Assembly (NCBI GenBank): GCA_011009095.1
Contig: VTPC01091055.1
Span: 323,825-387,824 of the forward strand
Length of the DNA stretch: 64,000 nt
Reading direction: 5' to 3'
From: Ignelater luminosus
Lineage: Eukaryota > Arthropoda > Insecta > Coleoptera > Elateridae
Part shown: positions 13,046 to 25,824 of the stretch, one piece after another
Layout: each line of letters opens with the position of its first letter
Numbering within the stretch: position 1 is the stretch's first letter
The notes under the pieces: model-generated
The model's database searches: none
What the model was told of the DNA's origin: nothing
What the model saw: only the letters and a program-made list of their open reading frames with translations
Translations under genes and position numbers: made by a program

Positions 13046-14570
13046 TCCCATATAGTACCGGCCGTCTAGTCGTCCAAAATTGGTCCGTGGACGTAAATTG
13101 AACATCCATTGCACGTCCGTTAGCGGTCGTCTAGTGGACATCCTACTCAGGTCCATACTTCATCTGAATATTTCTGAACGTAAGCTGTACATCCACTAGT
13201 CGTTCGTTTTTGAATGTCCACTGGACGACTAGAGGGTGTCCCATTTAACAGTCTACACGCTATTATTCGGAACCCATTAAAACTATCAGGCTAAAATTTG
13301 GTATTTTGCTAGAGTTCGACATTTAGATTGCAAAGATAAAATTAGAACATTTTTTAAAACAGCTTCTCAAACCGAAAACGACGTCGACTTTTATTTGTTA
13401 AACAATTAGAATGTACAACTGCGTTTCCCTAGAAACTTTGACTACGCTCTAAAAAGGTTTAAAAGAAGGCAAACTGCGTCTGTCTGTTTTAATCGACCAC
13501 AAAATACGAAGGGAAGTCACCTGCCTAAGCGTATTGCCCTGATGATACTCTTTACTTTAGAAAAGATCTCAGCTTGATCGAACCGTAATTAACCGAGTTA
13601 CAAACTTTTTAAGAGGGCGTCTTGGCGTGCCATGGAGAAAAATACAGAGTTAATCGAATCGATTATAGCTTTCTCGAGTGGGTAGATAAACACTAGAAAA
13701 CGACGTCTTCAGTTTAACAGGTTGTTCTAAAAAATTTTCTGGTTTCATTTTTGCAATCTAGACATCGAATTATGGCAAGGTACAAAATTTTAGCTTTAAA
13801 GTTTTAATGGTTTCCCAATAGACGCGTGTAGACCGTTAAATGGGACAGTATTCGTTCCTTTTTGTCCTAATCTCGCTATTAGCAATTCTAGCTCTATGGT
13901 ATCCCTATAGTTTTGTGTCGAGGATCTTTCAGGCTGTCGATTGGAATAATAAAAAAGTAGCAGTTCCGTTTAATAAATAAAAGTCGGTTTCCGATTTGAT
14001 AAGTTGTTCTAAAAAGTGCTTTAATTTTAATTTTGCAATCTAAAGGTCAGATTATAGCAAGATACAAAATTCTAGCTTTTAGCTTTAACGGCTTACGAAT
14101 AATCGCGTGTAGACCTTTAAATGGGACAGTAACCGTCTTTTTTGTTTGAATTTTGTTATCATTAATGTTAGAACTATGGTACCTCTATAGTTTTGTACCG
14201 GGAGTCTTACGGGCTGTCGATTGGAACAATAAAAGAGTAGTAATAGTTCCACTTAACAAGTGAAAGTCGACGTCGTTCTCGATTTAACAGGTTGTTCCAA
14301 AAAATGTTCTAATTTCATCTCTGCAATCTAGACGTCGAACTATACCAGAATAACAAATTTTAGCAGTATGGACTGTTAAACAGAACCACACTGTATTAAA
14401 ATTACATCCAAATTTCGTCCAGTAACGGACGTGCGTTGAATCTCCGAAGTTGTGACAATTGTTACTTGTTACATCCCATGAATGTTGACTGGACGTCGTC
14501 AGTTAAAGATTAGACATCCAGTGGACGTCCGCCGTCGAAATTTGGACGTCCATTTGATGCTATATGGAAA
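13046..14570. mobile_element. Unclassified non-autonomous element with inverted ends and internal repeats
   Basis: The ends form a loose inverted pair: CCCATATAGTACCGGC at about 13048 and, read from the right, TTCCATATAGCATCAAAT. Both flanks are rich in GGACGTCC-type words. Inside are three direct copies of one sequence with the anchor GCAATCTA at 13753, 14035 and 14323, a period of about 285 bases. A fourth copy is inverted at about 13250-13400 (anchor TAGATTGC at 13324). There is no coding capacity. Part of the middle (13563-13680) matches 3380-3505. A MITE-like DNA element is likely; the superfamily is not determined and no clear target duplication was found. Confidence 0.65.
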
Positions 14571-16265
14571 CTGTTCTCGGAAAGATAAGTAAAGCTTAGT
14601 ATCTTCTCAGGATCACTTTGTTTAACTATCTTCTCTTGTTTAACTCATGGTATAGTTTCCACAATCTACTTGTATCTAATTGTGCACTAGCATATCGTGG
14701 AATTTGATGCAATTGTGTCTGCTTGCACCACCGGTCCAGTATAATTTTTTTAGTGCTAAAATACATATTTATTTAACAAATAAACGAGACTTAAGTACAA
14801 GCAACTCAACTTGATTGATATAAACATAAAAATAATTAAGCAAATGTGAACAATTTAAAAAATGTTATATAACAATGTCAAGAATTAAGGTTAGTATTCT
14901 TCCCGTAGAAAAGGTGTGAGCTAATTTAGTTATAAAATCAAAAATAAATTTTTTTCTTTGAAACTGATTCACAGCCAACCGTCGTATTTTTTTATATTTG
15001 AATACTGTGGAAATTCCTGTAATTGCCTGCGTGTTTTAGGTGGAGATATGCCATAAAATTCAAACAGAGAATTTCTACACATTTTGAATATGTTAATATC
15101 TCCAAGAAACGTTAAGAATTTTAATAATCAAAAGTGTCATTATTGGATATAATTCTGCGATTGTACATAACATATAGTAACTGTTAACGCTACACACAGT
15201 ATATTTCATTTGTAAAAAGATAAACTATAAGCTCGCTATAAGTGGAAGCTTTTTCAGCTGACTGAACATAAGCGACCTCTTCCGAAACAACCTCGTGCCC
15301 GGAGAATCTCGAAATGTTGTCTGGCATGCAGATTGCCCCTGGGCATTTGACTGTACCCATAAAAGTGTGTGTTCATTGAGTGCGTATTATGTAAAAAAAT
15401 GTGCTTTTACTGTAATGGCATTTCAAATTTTGCAAATGGATTTTTCTTCTTGGTTTATCTGGAAAAGAAAATATAAATTGCATATTTGGTTATGCGGAGA
15501 AGGATCATGCGGTGCAAGGATATGAATTACATGAAAAAATGTTAAGGTTTTAAATCATGACAACACGAAAGAATTTTATGTAGGATTTTAGTAAACATGA
15601 GTATTATACAAAATGGGTTATTTATTTTCACAAGTTTAACTTATTTTTATTTTATTTTATTATTAGTACGAGAATTCTTATTCATCTTTTTTACTCTACG
15701 TTTATATTGTCTATTGTAAAATTAAAAGTTTACGTAACTGCATTATTGCGCAACTAAATAAAGATACTATATATAAAAATCTCAGAAATTGATCCTGCTT
15801 AATACGTAGGCGTTTGGAGAAATTCATAGACTATTTTTCCTGTATGAAGCCCAAGTTTCGTAAGCACGGAGCACAAAACCCATTAAGCAAAGATATTATC
15901 CTCTATTCCTATTGCTGGTGCAAAGATAATCACGTCGAACGCGCCCACTCATTCTACGAGTGCACCGCAACCTACCGCGGCTGACGCTCTTGTGTACTTG
16001 GCCGGTTGGATATTATTGGCCATCGGAAGCTTGATGGAACCTGAAATGGGGGGTGGGGGGTGGAAATAGTTTTGTTGTTAGAAAATTAAGGAAGTTTGAT
16101 GATTGGGTATTCCGAACATTGGGTGTCGTGTTTGGTAGATTGATGTTATGGAGGTTTTGCGGGTTGAGTTATCTGGTGGCCAGGAATGTATTCTCTGAGA
16201 TGGAGATTCGAGGCTTGAACAAAGAGGATGGCTGAGGGGGGCGAGCAAAAAGCGCTGTCCCCCAC
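14571..16265. other. Non-coding, nothing firmly recognised
   Basis: AT-rich to about 15900, then GC-richer to the LINE remnant. The 76-residue frame at 15295-15525 (+) has no recognisable domain. The GC-richer part at 15930-16260 may be the upstream part of the LINE that follows, but no motif proves it. Confidence 0.4.
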
Positions 16266-16826
16266 GTGTTACCTTCAACGCGCACCCCTGTCGATCAAGC
16301 CTGCCCTTCCAAGGTTCCATCTTTTTCATGCGTCGTCCGTGGTGTCGATCAGGACGATACCATAGATGACGTCACAGAAGCTCTCAAAGCCCAAGGCATC
16401 AACTTCAAAAGGGTATGGCGCATCAAGTCCAGGGCCACGAAACAGCTCCCGAGACTCGCGTCCGTAACTACCAACCGTTTATCACCACAGTCTTCCTCAA
16501 CATACTATATCCTAATGACCGTGATAGAATCCAGAAAATTCTATTTCCCCAGAATACACCAATTCTTTGGACTTAAAGTCCATACCAACTATGCTGACAA
16601 TCTCCTCCATATTTCCTTTTCCCGCTAAACCACAACCCTAATGCTTCTCCCCATCTCCTTGTTTCTCTCGCTGCCTGTCTCATTTTTTCCTATTTCTTTT
16701 TCCTTCTTGGTCAATTCTTTATCTCCTTACATTTTTGTTTCGTCATTCGCTGGGACGAGTTCCAAGCTCACATCAAGGCCAACATCCCCGATAACCCTCT
16801 TTTAACCAACATGCACGAAATAGATC
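16266..16826 (+). mobile_element. LINE remnant, ORF1 (gag-like) region
   Basis: The frame at 16266-16628 contains SFSCVVRGVDQDDTIDDV, then EALKAQGINFKRVWRIKSRA. This matches the region of non-LTR retrotransposon ORF1 proteins just before the CCHC zinc knuckles (pre-C2HC type, with the usual VVRGV...VxxALKxQG...VxRIxSR pattern). The ORF stops before any zinc knuckles. Further right, about 16755-16826 reads WDEFQAHIKANIPDNPL, which resembles a LINE ORF2 segment, so coding sequence between them has been lost or shifted. The element is 5'- and 3'-truncated and inactive. The exact clade (Jockey or I group) is not settled. Confidence 0.7.
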
Positions 16827-17180
16827 AGGGGCGGATCCAGACTTCCATTTTGGGGGGGTCACGGAGTTATTTTTGTAACGGGGGAAGGGGGAGGGGTGCA
16901 TAACCGAACAATTAAAAACTTTTTTATTCGTTGTTTTCAAATATCGTATCTAATTCTACATATATTATATTTGTATATATTATATATTTTTTATTCATTT
17001 AATCACCTTACAACTTTAGGACAAACGATATATTAATATAATCTATTTAGATGATAAATTCAACTCGTCTTTTAGAACTTTCTTGTAATAATTTTCTCCA
17101 CGTCAAGCTGAATCTGGCGGTGAATATGCAGCAAATTTCATGTTTTGGGGGGGGGGTCATGACCCCCATGTAGCGCTATC
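16827..17180. mobile_element. Candidate hAT-like MITE with poly-G ends
   Basis: It begins CAGGGGCGGATCCAGAC followed by a seven-G run and ends near a long G run and CATGACCCCCATGTAGCG. The CAGxGGCGGATCCAG start is a familiar hAT MITE terminus in insects. The right end is too degraded to show a clean inverted partner or target duplication. It sits immediately after the LINE remnant, possibly inserted in it. No coding sequence. Confidence 0.4.
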
Positions 17181-19145
17181 TAAGTGCTGTATATAAATTG
17201 AAAACCAATACTTCGAAGAACGAGCTTATATCACAGATGTGAACATTTAAATTGATGATATGGTGTTCTGCGTTTCTACAACATTTTAAAATTTCAAGAC
17301 TGACTTGGTTGAAATCGCCGAATTGGGATAACTCCTCCATCTAAATTAAGATGTTGGATGCTAATATATAAATTGAGTAAAGCAAGGGTAGCGGAGAAAG
17401 AAGAAATGTTTCCTGAATTCTTTGACTGTCAGTTAGCGTCAACTAAAGACTGAAACAAGAAATACAGGTAGATGATGGTGGTTGACTCACTACATAATTT
17501 TACTCTTTCCACTCATCTAAATTTTTAAAAAGTTTGTTTTGCTTGTCAAATTAACAAATACTTATTTACGTTGCTAAATTTTATTTAATTAGGCTAGTCA
17601 CTCATCCTATTTTATAGGTCCCAGGTGTTATGAATAAAATAAATCCAATTTGATTAGTACAGTTTCCTAATTCTGCAAAGTGATTAGTTCCAATGATCTC
17701 AACAGACAGACGGTGACCCACTGAAGTTTAAAATAAAACCAATGCAGTCTGATCCAGTGCCGACCAGTCTGCATCCCAGGGATGTTTCTGTAAAAGAAAA
17801 CTTAACTTACAAGTCTACACATCAGTATCAATGACCGAAAAATTTCATTCTTTTGCCAATTCGCCTCTTTTTTCTCCCTGCTTGGGCAAATTGATTAATA
17901 GCGTTTTCAAGATAATTTGTAGCTCTTAAAACGTTTATCTATCCAACATAATAATAGATTAAATAAAAATCTTATTAACGTTTTTCCCACTTTTATAATG
18001 TATGTATGTATAAACCGGCAGCGATTTCGTAAAGTCGAGGTTGATTTTAATATACTTTTTATGGCGAGTTCATTTACAATTTCCTGGAAAGTAAAGGTTT
18101 ATGATACAAGTTTGCAATAAATTTAATGATCTCTAGAATCGACCAGGTGTGTTCTTGTGTTGCTTGTGATGTATATATACATGCGTGTACGTAAAGACAT
18201 ATATTCTTGGGATATGTTCGTTTTGAAAATGAAATTAGCGTTAATAATTTATTATTGTTTGAAGTTCTTATTCTTCTTTTCGTGAAAAGAAAAAAGGGAA
18301 AAACATTTTTTTTCAATGTTTTTTTTTCTCGATGTAATACAATTTATGTTACATGTAAGCTGGTCGTGCCTAAGAAGTTAGGCGACCCACATTAGATCTT
18401 AAGCGACCCTGGCAAGCTGCAGCCAATGACCCGACTTACAATAGCCACCAAACCAGCACCATTAACTTCTCTTTGCCTCTCTGGAACCTTCTTATATTCC
18501 TCACCAACAACCATCCATTACGATGACACTACATTTGTTTACAAGCACGTTGGTATTTTGACATCATATACATACACACACAACTCGCGATCTTGGCTCT
18601 TTCCTCGCCCGTAATTTAACGGAAAGTGCTAGATTCCTACTATAAAAGTTAAAACTCGTGTGAACTACATCAAAAATTCGTCGTATTTACTTCTGTCCTT
18701 TTTTCGGGTTTGTTTTCTTCCTTTTTCTTTCTAGACGAGCATTAAAATGTACTCTTACATGATTTTTAAGAAAACAACTTCTGATAAAATTTGTTGCGTG
18801 TACGATAATGACCAGTGCGTGTATTTTGCATCAACAGTTTTTGCCCGAAGGCAATAAACCTATAAGAAAAAAAACAAAATTGCTGTCCTAAAAAATTAAT
18901 TGCGTCTTCTTCAGAGATACTTTAGTTCTGATGATTTCAAGTAACTCTAATTAGTATTTATTATAATCGATGATTTAGTTAATTTCAGAAACAGAAGTAT
19001 TTACATTCTAATATGCGATAAACAAATAAAAGAAATCTTATAACTTTACGTCAGTGAAAGGAAGGGGTCTTTGTTCCTAGACCCACAGGCACTATAATAG
19101 CTAGATAAAGAACGAGAAGGAAGAAGAAAAAATGTTTATGTTACA
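17181..19145. other. Non-coding, nothing recognised
   Basis: No domain, RNA gene or element boundary was seen. A poly-T and poly-A rich patch lies at about 18285-18330. Confidence 0.5.
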
Positions 19146-19330
19146 TACAGGGTGGGTCAAATTGGTTGTGATTATGAAATACATTTTTGCCTAAATGTAG
19201 AAATTTAACTTCGTGATTCAGAAACAATTTTATGTATATATGAGGTGTTCCGTGACATACATTCGATATATTTCATCAACGTGTAGTTTTTTTAATCATT
19301 ACAAGTTGAAGATTAATTCATTATGATAAT
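19146..19330. mobile_element. Solitary mariner-type MITE end
   Basis: At about 19147 the sequence reads TACAGGGTGGGTCAAATTGG, the form expected of a Tc1/mariner-type terminus after its TA target. No matching right terminus was found downstream, so this is probably a truncated copy of uncertain right boundary. Confidence 0.35.
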
Positions 19331-19599
19331 TTCAAAATGGTTGCCAGCCCTGGCCGGGTCTTCTGCCAAAAAGTTTGTGTGCTAATAGCAAAATGCAATT
19401 AATTAAACAGCTCATGCTCAATTGGAAATTCAAACAAACAACATGTTGAAATCGTCGAACGAGCAATTTCCTCCAATTAACATAGGTATGACCGCTCGTG
19501 TACTTACACTCCACGTAGGCAGATAACAAGGTGATACAGTGTATTAGCAATTATCACAAAAATCACGGAGGATTCTACCGACTGGGCACCAGCAGTGGT

Positions 19600-20530
19600 A
19601 TTTTAAAGGAGTTATATTGAAAGTTGAGTATGAATGCTGCAAAATGCTATTCACCTACTTTTCTGACTAAGAAGCTATATTCAGCGGCTTACGGGAAGGA
19701 AATAACAGACGCCTTCATTATGAAACAACATTGGCTATTCCAAAGGGCTCAACATAACGTGGAGAAGACCTTCATGGTCGAAATTGCCATCTCACAGCTT
19801 GAGCCCGAGCCCCGGCTGTTCCCGTCAACCGGCGAGCAACCAGACGTCCAATTGATGGTGTCAAGAGTAAAGGCGGTAGAGACAGCACACGAACAGCCGC
19901 CTAGCCAGCAGTGGACCGTGGAGACGACGCATCCCTTCTGAAGATGCCCCGGCAGATTAGACGGCCGTGGGGAACGTGGACCCTCGGTCGCCTGCATAGA
20001 TACATTGGAAACACACTCCAGAAACGTTCGGTCCGCCAATCGTGTCCAACTGAGCTCATTCACCTAGCAGGCGGCGGTCCCGACGTGTTAGGACAAGCCA
20101 CCATCACCGACTCCCTTGACGGGGATAAATCCCAGGAAATCTTGTCGTTGTTTTGGGAATCTCCTGGCTAACTTTATGCGGAGGTAACTACACTCTGGTG
20201 TTGTTCAACCTATGGAGGAGACCATCTCCGAATCCGCGCCTGCTAAATACCGCCAAGATCAAGAACAGTTCCCCAGAAACCCACCACGTCCAACTGCAAG
20301 AACTGTTGGCGCAGTTTCCGCAGTAGCCATCACCACTCAATACTCCATCCGGCTGACTATCGACAAACCCAAACTACTCAGATGAGAAGCTTCGAATCGT
20401 CTACCGCTAGCTGAACGAGATGTTAGCCAACGGGGTTATCGAGCCGTCCACGTCGCCTTATTCGTCACCAATCGTCATCGTAACCAAGAAAAGAAAAGAA
20501 ACTTTTTTCACTTATAGACGGGTTTTTCCC
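19600..20530 (+). mobile_element. Ty3/gypsy-like LTR retrotransposon fossil (pol fragment)
   Basis: A GC-rich island in AT-rich surroundings. Its right end, about 20410-20530, encodes the start of a gypsy-type reverse transcriptase, including ANGVIEPSTSPYSSPIVIV, the segment just before the fingers of the RT. The rest of the island is probably more of the same element (upstream pol or gag) but carries no motif I can name. No LTRs were found on either side. The element is incomplete and broken by several changes, and looks old. Confidence 0.6.
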
Positions 20531-20654
20531 CAATTACATTTACGGGATAAGTTCACTAATAGTTGATAGACATGGACATCACAGCTAAGTCTCTGGCTAT
20601 ACCGTCTACCATGCGTGGTTGAATCTTACGATAACAAATATGGATGCTGGCCAA

Positions 20655-20810
20655 ACATTTTTATTATTACTGTAGTTAATTATTACAAAAAAGAGGGGTT
20701 ATATATAAAATTTGAAAAAAAAATCCATAAGGTGTCCGGTGGGATTTGAACGGATGCGACCGGGCCTGTCAACCACTCGTCCAACGCGCTCCTTCGTTTA
20801 ACCTCCACAA
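20655..20810 (-). mobile_element. tRNA-derived SINE candidate
   Basis: On the minus strand a tRNA-like head runs from about 20792 to 20734. It contains a box A-like TTGGACGAGTGG and a box B-like CGTTCAAATCC, with the ACC and GGA words of a tRNA 3' half. The anticodon arm is not recognisable and there is no full cloverleaf, so this is not a working tRNA gene. The minus-strand body continues through an A/T-rich stretch and ends in a TAATAATAA-like tail near 20655. Head plus short tail is the usual layout of insect tRNA SINEs. Confidence 0.5.
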
Positions 20811-23463
20811 TTGCGGCATTTACGTTACAGCACCTTTCATTTTATTAAAAACCAATAATAAAATGTAATTCGTTAATAAAACGTAAATAGAATTAGTCCT
20901 GCCCTATATAATTTTTAATTGCAAACATTACTTGTAATTGCTGTAAAGTCAACTGGGAAGATTTATATTTATTATAAATATTCACTAGATGGCGCAGTTT
21001 TGTTTCTCGCTTTTACATTCGGATCGTGCTCAATGTCTAGAAATCTTGGATTTAAAAACCTAAGGAATTAGTTCAGATTTTCTCTGGTGCAAAGTTCGTG
21101 AATGCAATAAATTCAAGTTTTTATCTCCTTTCAGACAACTAATTCTTCTTTGTGTAAATATTAGCTAATCCGTAACAAAGCAAATTCGCACTTACACAGC
21201 ACATTATAATCTGTGTTTAAAGTCGGCCTACGGTTTGGCTATATTATTATTATTACACAAGTTATTAAAAAATATCAAATAGCGTTGTCCTTCTGATGTC
21301 GAAAAATAAGTAAAAAACTACTGATCAGAGTATTTATCTACCTCATTAAATTGAATTTAAGCAATGTTTAACCCCTTTTACTTGCTTATATTCTCTTACA
21401 CCCAGTATATCAGATATTTATCGCGCATGCTATTCAAGACAAACAAATAAATCGTAGCATACTAATTTCGTTGAGCGATTTCTATTCTGTTTATAAAAGA
21501 TAAACTTCCCACGTGGTAGTTTGCATTAGTGGGTCATACGATACAGCATGTTATCCAAATGCTACTAATTGATACAATATAGTCACTCAATTAATCATTC
21601 ATAATATGACAGATATTTATCTGTATAAAAAACCATTATAATAAATTTATTTCATGCAACATTAACTCCAGAAACAAGATTTTGCAATTAAATTATAGCT
21701 TATAGGTTTGTATGTGTTAGATTTCCATCTTGTTATTTTGCCTAAAGTTCGCTTTGTTATGTTTGTGTGTTCTCTTTTAAGTACATACCTACGCACATCC
21801 AGTTCCAGTGACGAAAATCTTTCTAAGAACTAAACAGATAAAACAGAACCGGATTAATAAAGCGGCTTTTGATTGTAATCTGGCGACTCCCAGGAAGAAA
21901 AAATAAAACCAAAACTGAATTTGAAAACCACTTTGATTATCATTGTCTTAAAAGCGTCGCGTCGTCGTCGTTCACTAGAATGTTTCATAAAAAGACGACC
22001 ACCGCTTTTAAAGAAAGCTATTCTATTGTTATTCTTTGAGTGCGTGGGAGGATGTTGAAGAAAAAATGTATTTATATGTTTACTACGGTTGAAATATATC
22101 GTATGTGTATGTATAATTCGCGGGGGCGATGCTTGAATATATAAAATGTATCTGTAGGTTGCGTGGGGATATTAATCTGTAGCGCCGAATGAAAAAGTAT
22201 ACATACATTTTACCGGTTACATGTGTATGCAATAAGGCCGATACTTATGAAGAAAGTTTAAACTTGCACCAATTCTGTCTGAAAGTGGAACGAGATGATT
22301 TTAATGGTTCTAGTTTTTTAAGGAAAATGTAGGTATTGAATTTTTGATGCAAGATATTGAATTGAAAGAAAATGGAATTTAAGTGAAGGGAAATGGGATT
22401 ATTAATTTGAATTCAATGTGATAATTTTTATAGATTAAAATTTGCTTCTAGTAAATGGAATTTTGATAACACCTTAGTAGTCAACAAATGCACATCAATT
22501 TTAATTTAGGCCTTACGTTTTCTATTCTAACGGCGAATGCGATACTGTTTGTTTTTGATCGCTCTGTATTTTTCGTGTATGATAACTCCATATCCATAAC
22601 CCATTTATTCACCTGCTAAAACCGTTACCATTAGGAATTTTTAATGTAATTTTGATTATAATACCTACAACTATAAGAAGGCAGCTAATAATCACAGGCT
22701 GAAAATTATAAAATGATTTTTGACTCCCCTGTTAATAGAAGTAGGGAATTCTCATGCAACTCGTAACTCTTGTCTAAACTTAATGAAGATTAAACAGAGT
22801 AGTCCATAACGCATTTACACTTTGTCACACCCAAGGTGTAGATTATACACCTTAAATTCCAATTTAGGTATTTGTATAAGAAAATTATTCTAAAATTCCA
22901 TCTTAAGATTAGGAATTGGCATCTGAGTATTTTTACAGATTAACTTAAAAGACGGAAAATGTTTATTTACTTAGCTCGCTTATTTCTCACTTCAGAAATG
23001 TAAACTTGTGAAAACGGAAATTAGTGACCCAGAGGCGGTAATTTACAGTTAACATACAATTTGACTTGCCACTTGGCTAACTCGGAAGGCTGGAGACAGG
23101 GTGGTTCGTCGTTACACTCCGTTGGTAACTTAATCTTAGATGACAAAGTGGGGAAAGTGGTCAAATCAATAGGTCGTCAGGGATAATAATTGACTGTTAT
23201 TAAATAGCGAGGCAGAGTTTAGTTAAGCTGCTAGAGAACATAAACTTTATTTTCTTCATCCGTTGCTGCCATTTTACCGGGTTTCTTTAGATTTGAGCAA
23301 TTTTCCAGTAGATTTTTTCCAGTCTTTTAAAAACGGTATGGATAGAATGCCTCCTGCGGGGGTATCGCATGTATATAGGTACGTATATGCGAGCAGTCGT
23401 CGAGACATTTTACAGCATTTTCCATAAATTAAAATGTAATCAGGTTTTTCATAATTATTAAAA
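20811..23463. other. AT-rich non-coding stretch, no gene seen
   Basis: No coding domain, RNA gene or paired element ends were recognised across this 2.6-kb stretch. A GTCG-rich patch (GTCGCGTCGTCGTCG) lies at about 21956-21971. Confidence 0.5.
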
Positions 23464-23641
23464 GACATATTCAGTGGCGGCGCCAGACCAAATGTGGATG
23501 TCGGTGACATCAGCTTTGCGAGGCCTCTTTCGTTTCCCAGTTAGAAAGAAAACGATAAATACCTAGAATGAGACTAATGTATGAGTATATGAGTTTTATT
23601 GCTAATCAATTGTTGATAAAAATTACATAAACAAACACAAA

Positions 23642-25346
23642 TTAAAATAAACAAACTTTTCGGCTTTTAGCCTCACTGAATTTTTTCAAGATTATGTCAT
23701 AGTTAACACCAGCCGCTATTTCCGCTTCAGTTGACAGAACTGATAACGCAGATAGTCTCTCTTGGCTCATCGTACTTCTCAAGTAGGTCTTAATCAATTT
23801 TAACTTTGAAAAACTTCTCTCAGCAGAAGCTGTACTGACTGGAACTGTGAACATGATTCTGTTTGTTATGTAAACATTTGGATATACTTCTTCCAAATTA
23901 TTTTCTAAAATTTACTGGATAAGTTGTTTTGCCTCGTTGACAGAGTCTAGTGAATTGGATTTTAAAAGCTGGAGTTCTCCTTCTTCGTCGCCGTTTTCAC
24001 CTTCTCGAAGTATAGTACCTAAATCATTACAATGCTTGCTTTGGATATCTAGACCATTTCGTTCTAGTTCTTGTAATATTGTATTTGTTAAATACTCTCC
24101 CGTTGTTTTTGTGACGCTAATAAACTCAACAAAATGTTCCTCTACCGCTCCAGTTGAAGAATTGCAAAATCTTAATATTATTGACGTTTGTTCAATACGG
24201 TTCACATTCCTGGTGCAATCGAGCAAGAAGGTGTAGTATTTTGCTTGTTTAACTCTGTGTATAATTTCGTCAATAACGGATTTAGACATTAATGTAATTA
24301 ATTCATTTTGGATGTCATGGCTCAGATAATGTTGATTGAGTTGTTTTTCATTAATACGTTGCAGGTGTTCCCGTAGTGTCAGATCATATTTGGATAATAA
24401 TTTAAAAAGGTCTATAAAATTGCCACTGTTTCCGCTATTATTAAGGTTAAGGGATTCTCGATGAGCTCTAAATGCCAGATTGTGTGAGGCTAGGTAGTTT
24501 ATTATATCTGTCAATCTTTCAAACAAGTTATACCAATACTTTTGCGATTCCCTAATCAATCTCTCGTTTTCTTTATCTATTGTTTTTCCGTGTTTGATTC
24601 CTTTGTAGAATTCCATCCATTTAATCATGCACTTCACGTGTTCTTGACTTTGTTCTAGTCTTTGCAATATCCGACTCAGATCTTTCCAGTCACAACATCC
24701 TTCTTTTACTATCTGTGTCTGCAAATGCGAAAAAAGTCTACATGGAAAGCAATAAACTTTGTTTTGAGATATGGAGTAAACTAACCATCTACGATGTTGC
24801 GTTTCACCGTTACTCAATTTTCGAGCAAAATGAAATTTTAAAAAATGTCTTTTATTTGCGTCTTTGGGGTAACTTTCATCAGATTTCTCTAAGTTTTGAT
24901 CGAGACCTTTTTGAATTAAGTCATGACGCTGCGAATCCGTTACTGGAAATACCCAGTTCCCCGGGTCTAGGTCTAAAATGACTCTCTTAATTGGTCTGCT
25001 TGCTCTTGATTTTCTGAATCGAAAATCTTCTCACTTTCTAACTCTTCATTGGATTCAGAATCTTGGATCACACTTGATTCACTCGATTCTGAAACTGTGT
25101 CAGAAATTTGGGTAACAGATTCCTTCGACCCTGAAGCTGGTTCTGTTTCAGAAACTAAAGAAAGTTGGATATGTGATTCATCAGAGGATTCTGGAGCAGT
25201 TATACATGAAAAGGTTTCTTAAGAAATTTCATCATACTGGAACTCATAGCTTGGTTGGACACAACCGTTTCAGCCTTTCTTTTTTTTGATGCACCGGATT
25301 CCCATTTTCTCCCTATATCTCTGTCTCTACTGGTTCCTCCAGACAT
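23642..25346 (-). pseudogene. hAT transposase (ZMYM1-like), core-deleted and frame-disrupted
   Basis: Read on the minus strand from an ATG at 25346: MSGGTSRDRDIGRKW, a Ser-rich acidic linker, then DLDPGNWVFPVTDSQRHDL and a TTF-type zinc-binding segment (VYCFPCRLF). A DUF4371-like region follows with the first catalytic Asp context (LLDCTRNVNRIEQTS). At about 24040 the sequence jumps from GLDIQ to KHCNDLGTIL, where full relatives carry several hundred residues including the second catalytic Asp. The C-terminal hAT dimerisation domain is intact in form (SAERSFSKLKLIKTYLRS). Frame breaks occur near 25203 (TAA after KKPFHV) and near 24975, and an in-frame stop lies near 23912. About 565 codons remain. 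This is a DNA transposon enzyme, clearly inactive. Confidence 0.92.
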
Positions 25347-25444
25347 GATGACCTAAAAATAGATATAAATAATTCAGTAGATTGGTAAGTGCAGTACTTT
25401 AACTAAACTTAAAGTAGGTACTCAATGTTATAGTAGATGTAGAG

Positions 25445-25772
25445 CAACATTTCCCAAACTATGGGTCGCGACCCACTGGTGGGTCACGAGCGAATATTGG
25501 ATGGGTCCTGCAAAATAGGACAATACATCAACCTACCAGGCTAACAGCCGGACAGCCATTATTGTTAGTCGTATGCGTGTGTGGAAGGGGACGGCCGAAT
25601 GCAATTCGTGAGCCCGAACGTCTGTTGTTATTGTAATTCACTTAATTATATATAAACAATTCTTCTTTCACAAAGTTTTAACCCTATTTTCTTCATAATA
25701 GCAATAGGTGAGTCTCGAATTTAGAAGTTTTTATGAGATGAGTCGCGGTCCAGTCAATTTTGGGAACCACTG
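25445..25772. mobile_element. Nested hAT-type MITE inside the hAT element
   Basis: The 328-bp segment begins CAACATTTCCCAAACTATGG and ends TTGGGAACCACTG. The right end read inward is CAGTGGTTCCCAAAATTG, the common hAT MITE terminus; the left end is a decayed version. The flanking 8-mers ATGTAGAG (25437-25444) and GTATAGAG (25773-25780) agree at 6 of 8 positions, a plausible old target duplication. It has no coding capacity and contains GTCGCGACCCAC and GGGTCACGAGCG words. Confidence 0.75.
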
Positions 25773-25824
25773 GTATAGAGTATAGGGGGTGTGATCATCA
25801 TACATGACAGAATATTTTATTTTT

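Noticed and set aside
19624-20171. Overlapping 100-residue frames on both strands as host genes
   Set aside because: They fall in the GC-rich island ending in a gypsy-type reverse transcriptase fragment and have no independent domain.
20734-20792. A functional tRNA gene
   Set aside because: No anticodon arm or complete cloverleaf; box-like words only, so a SINE head fits better.
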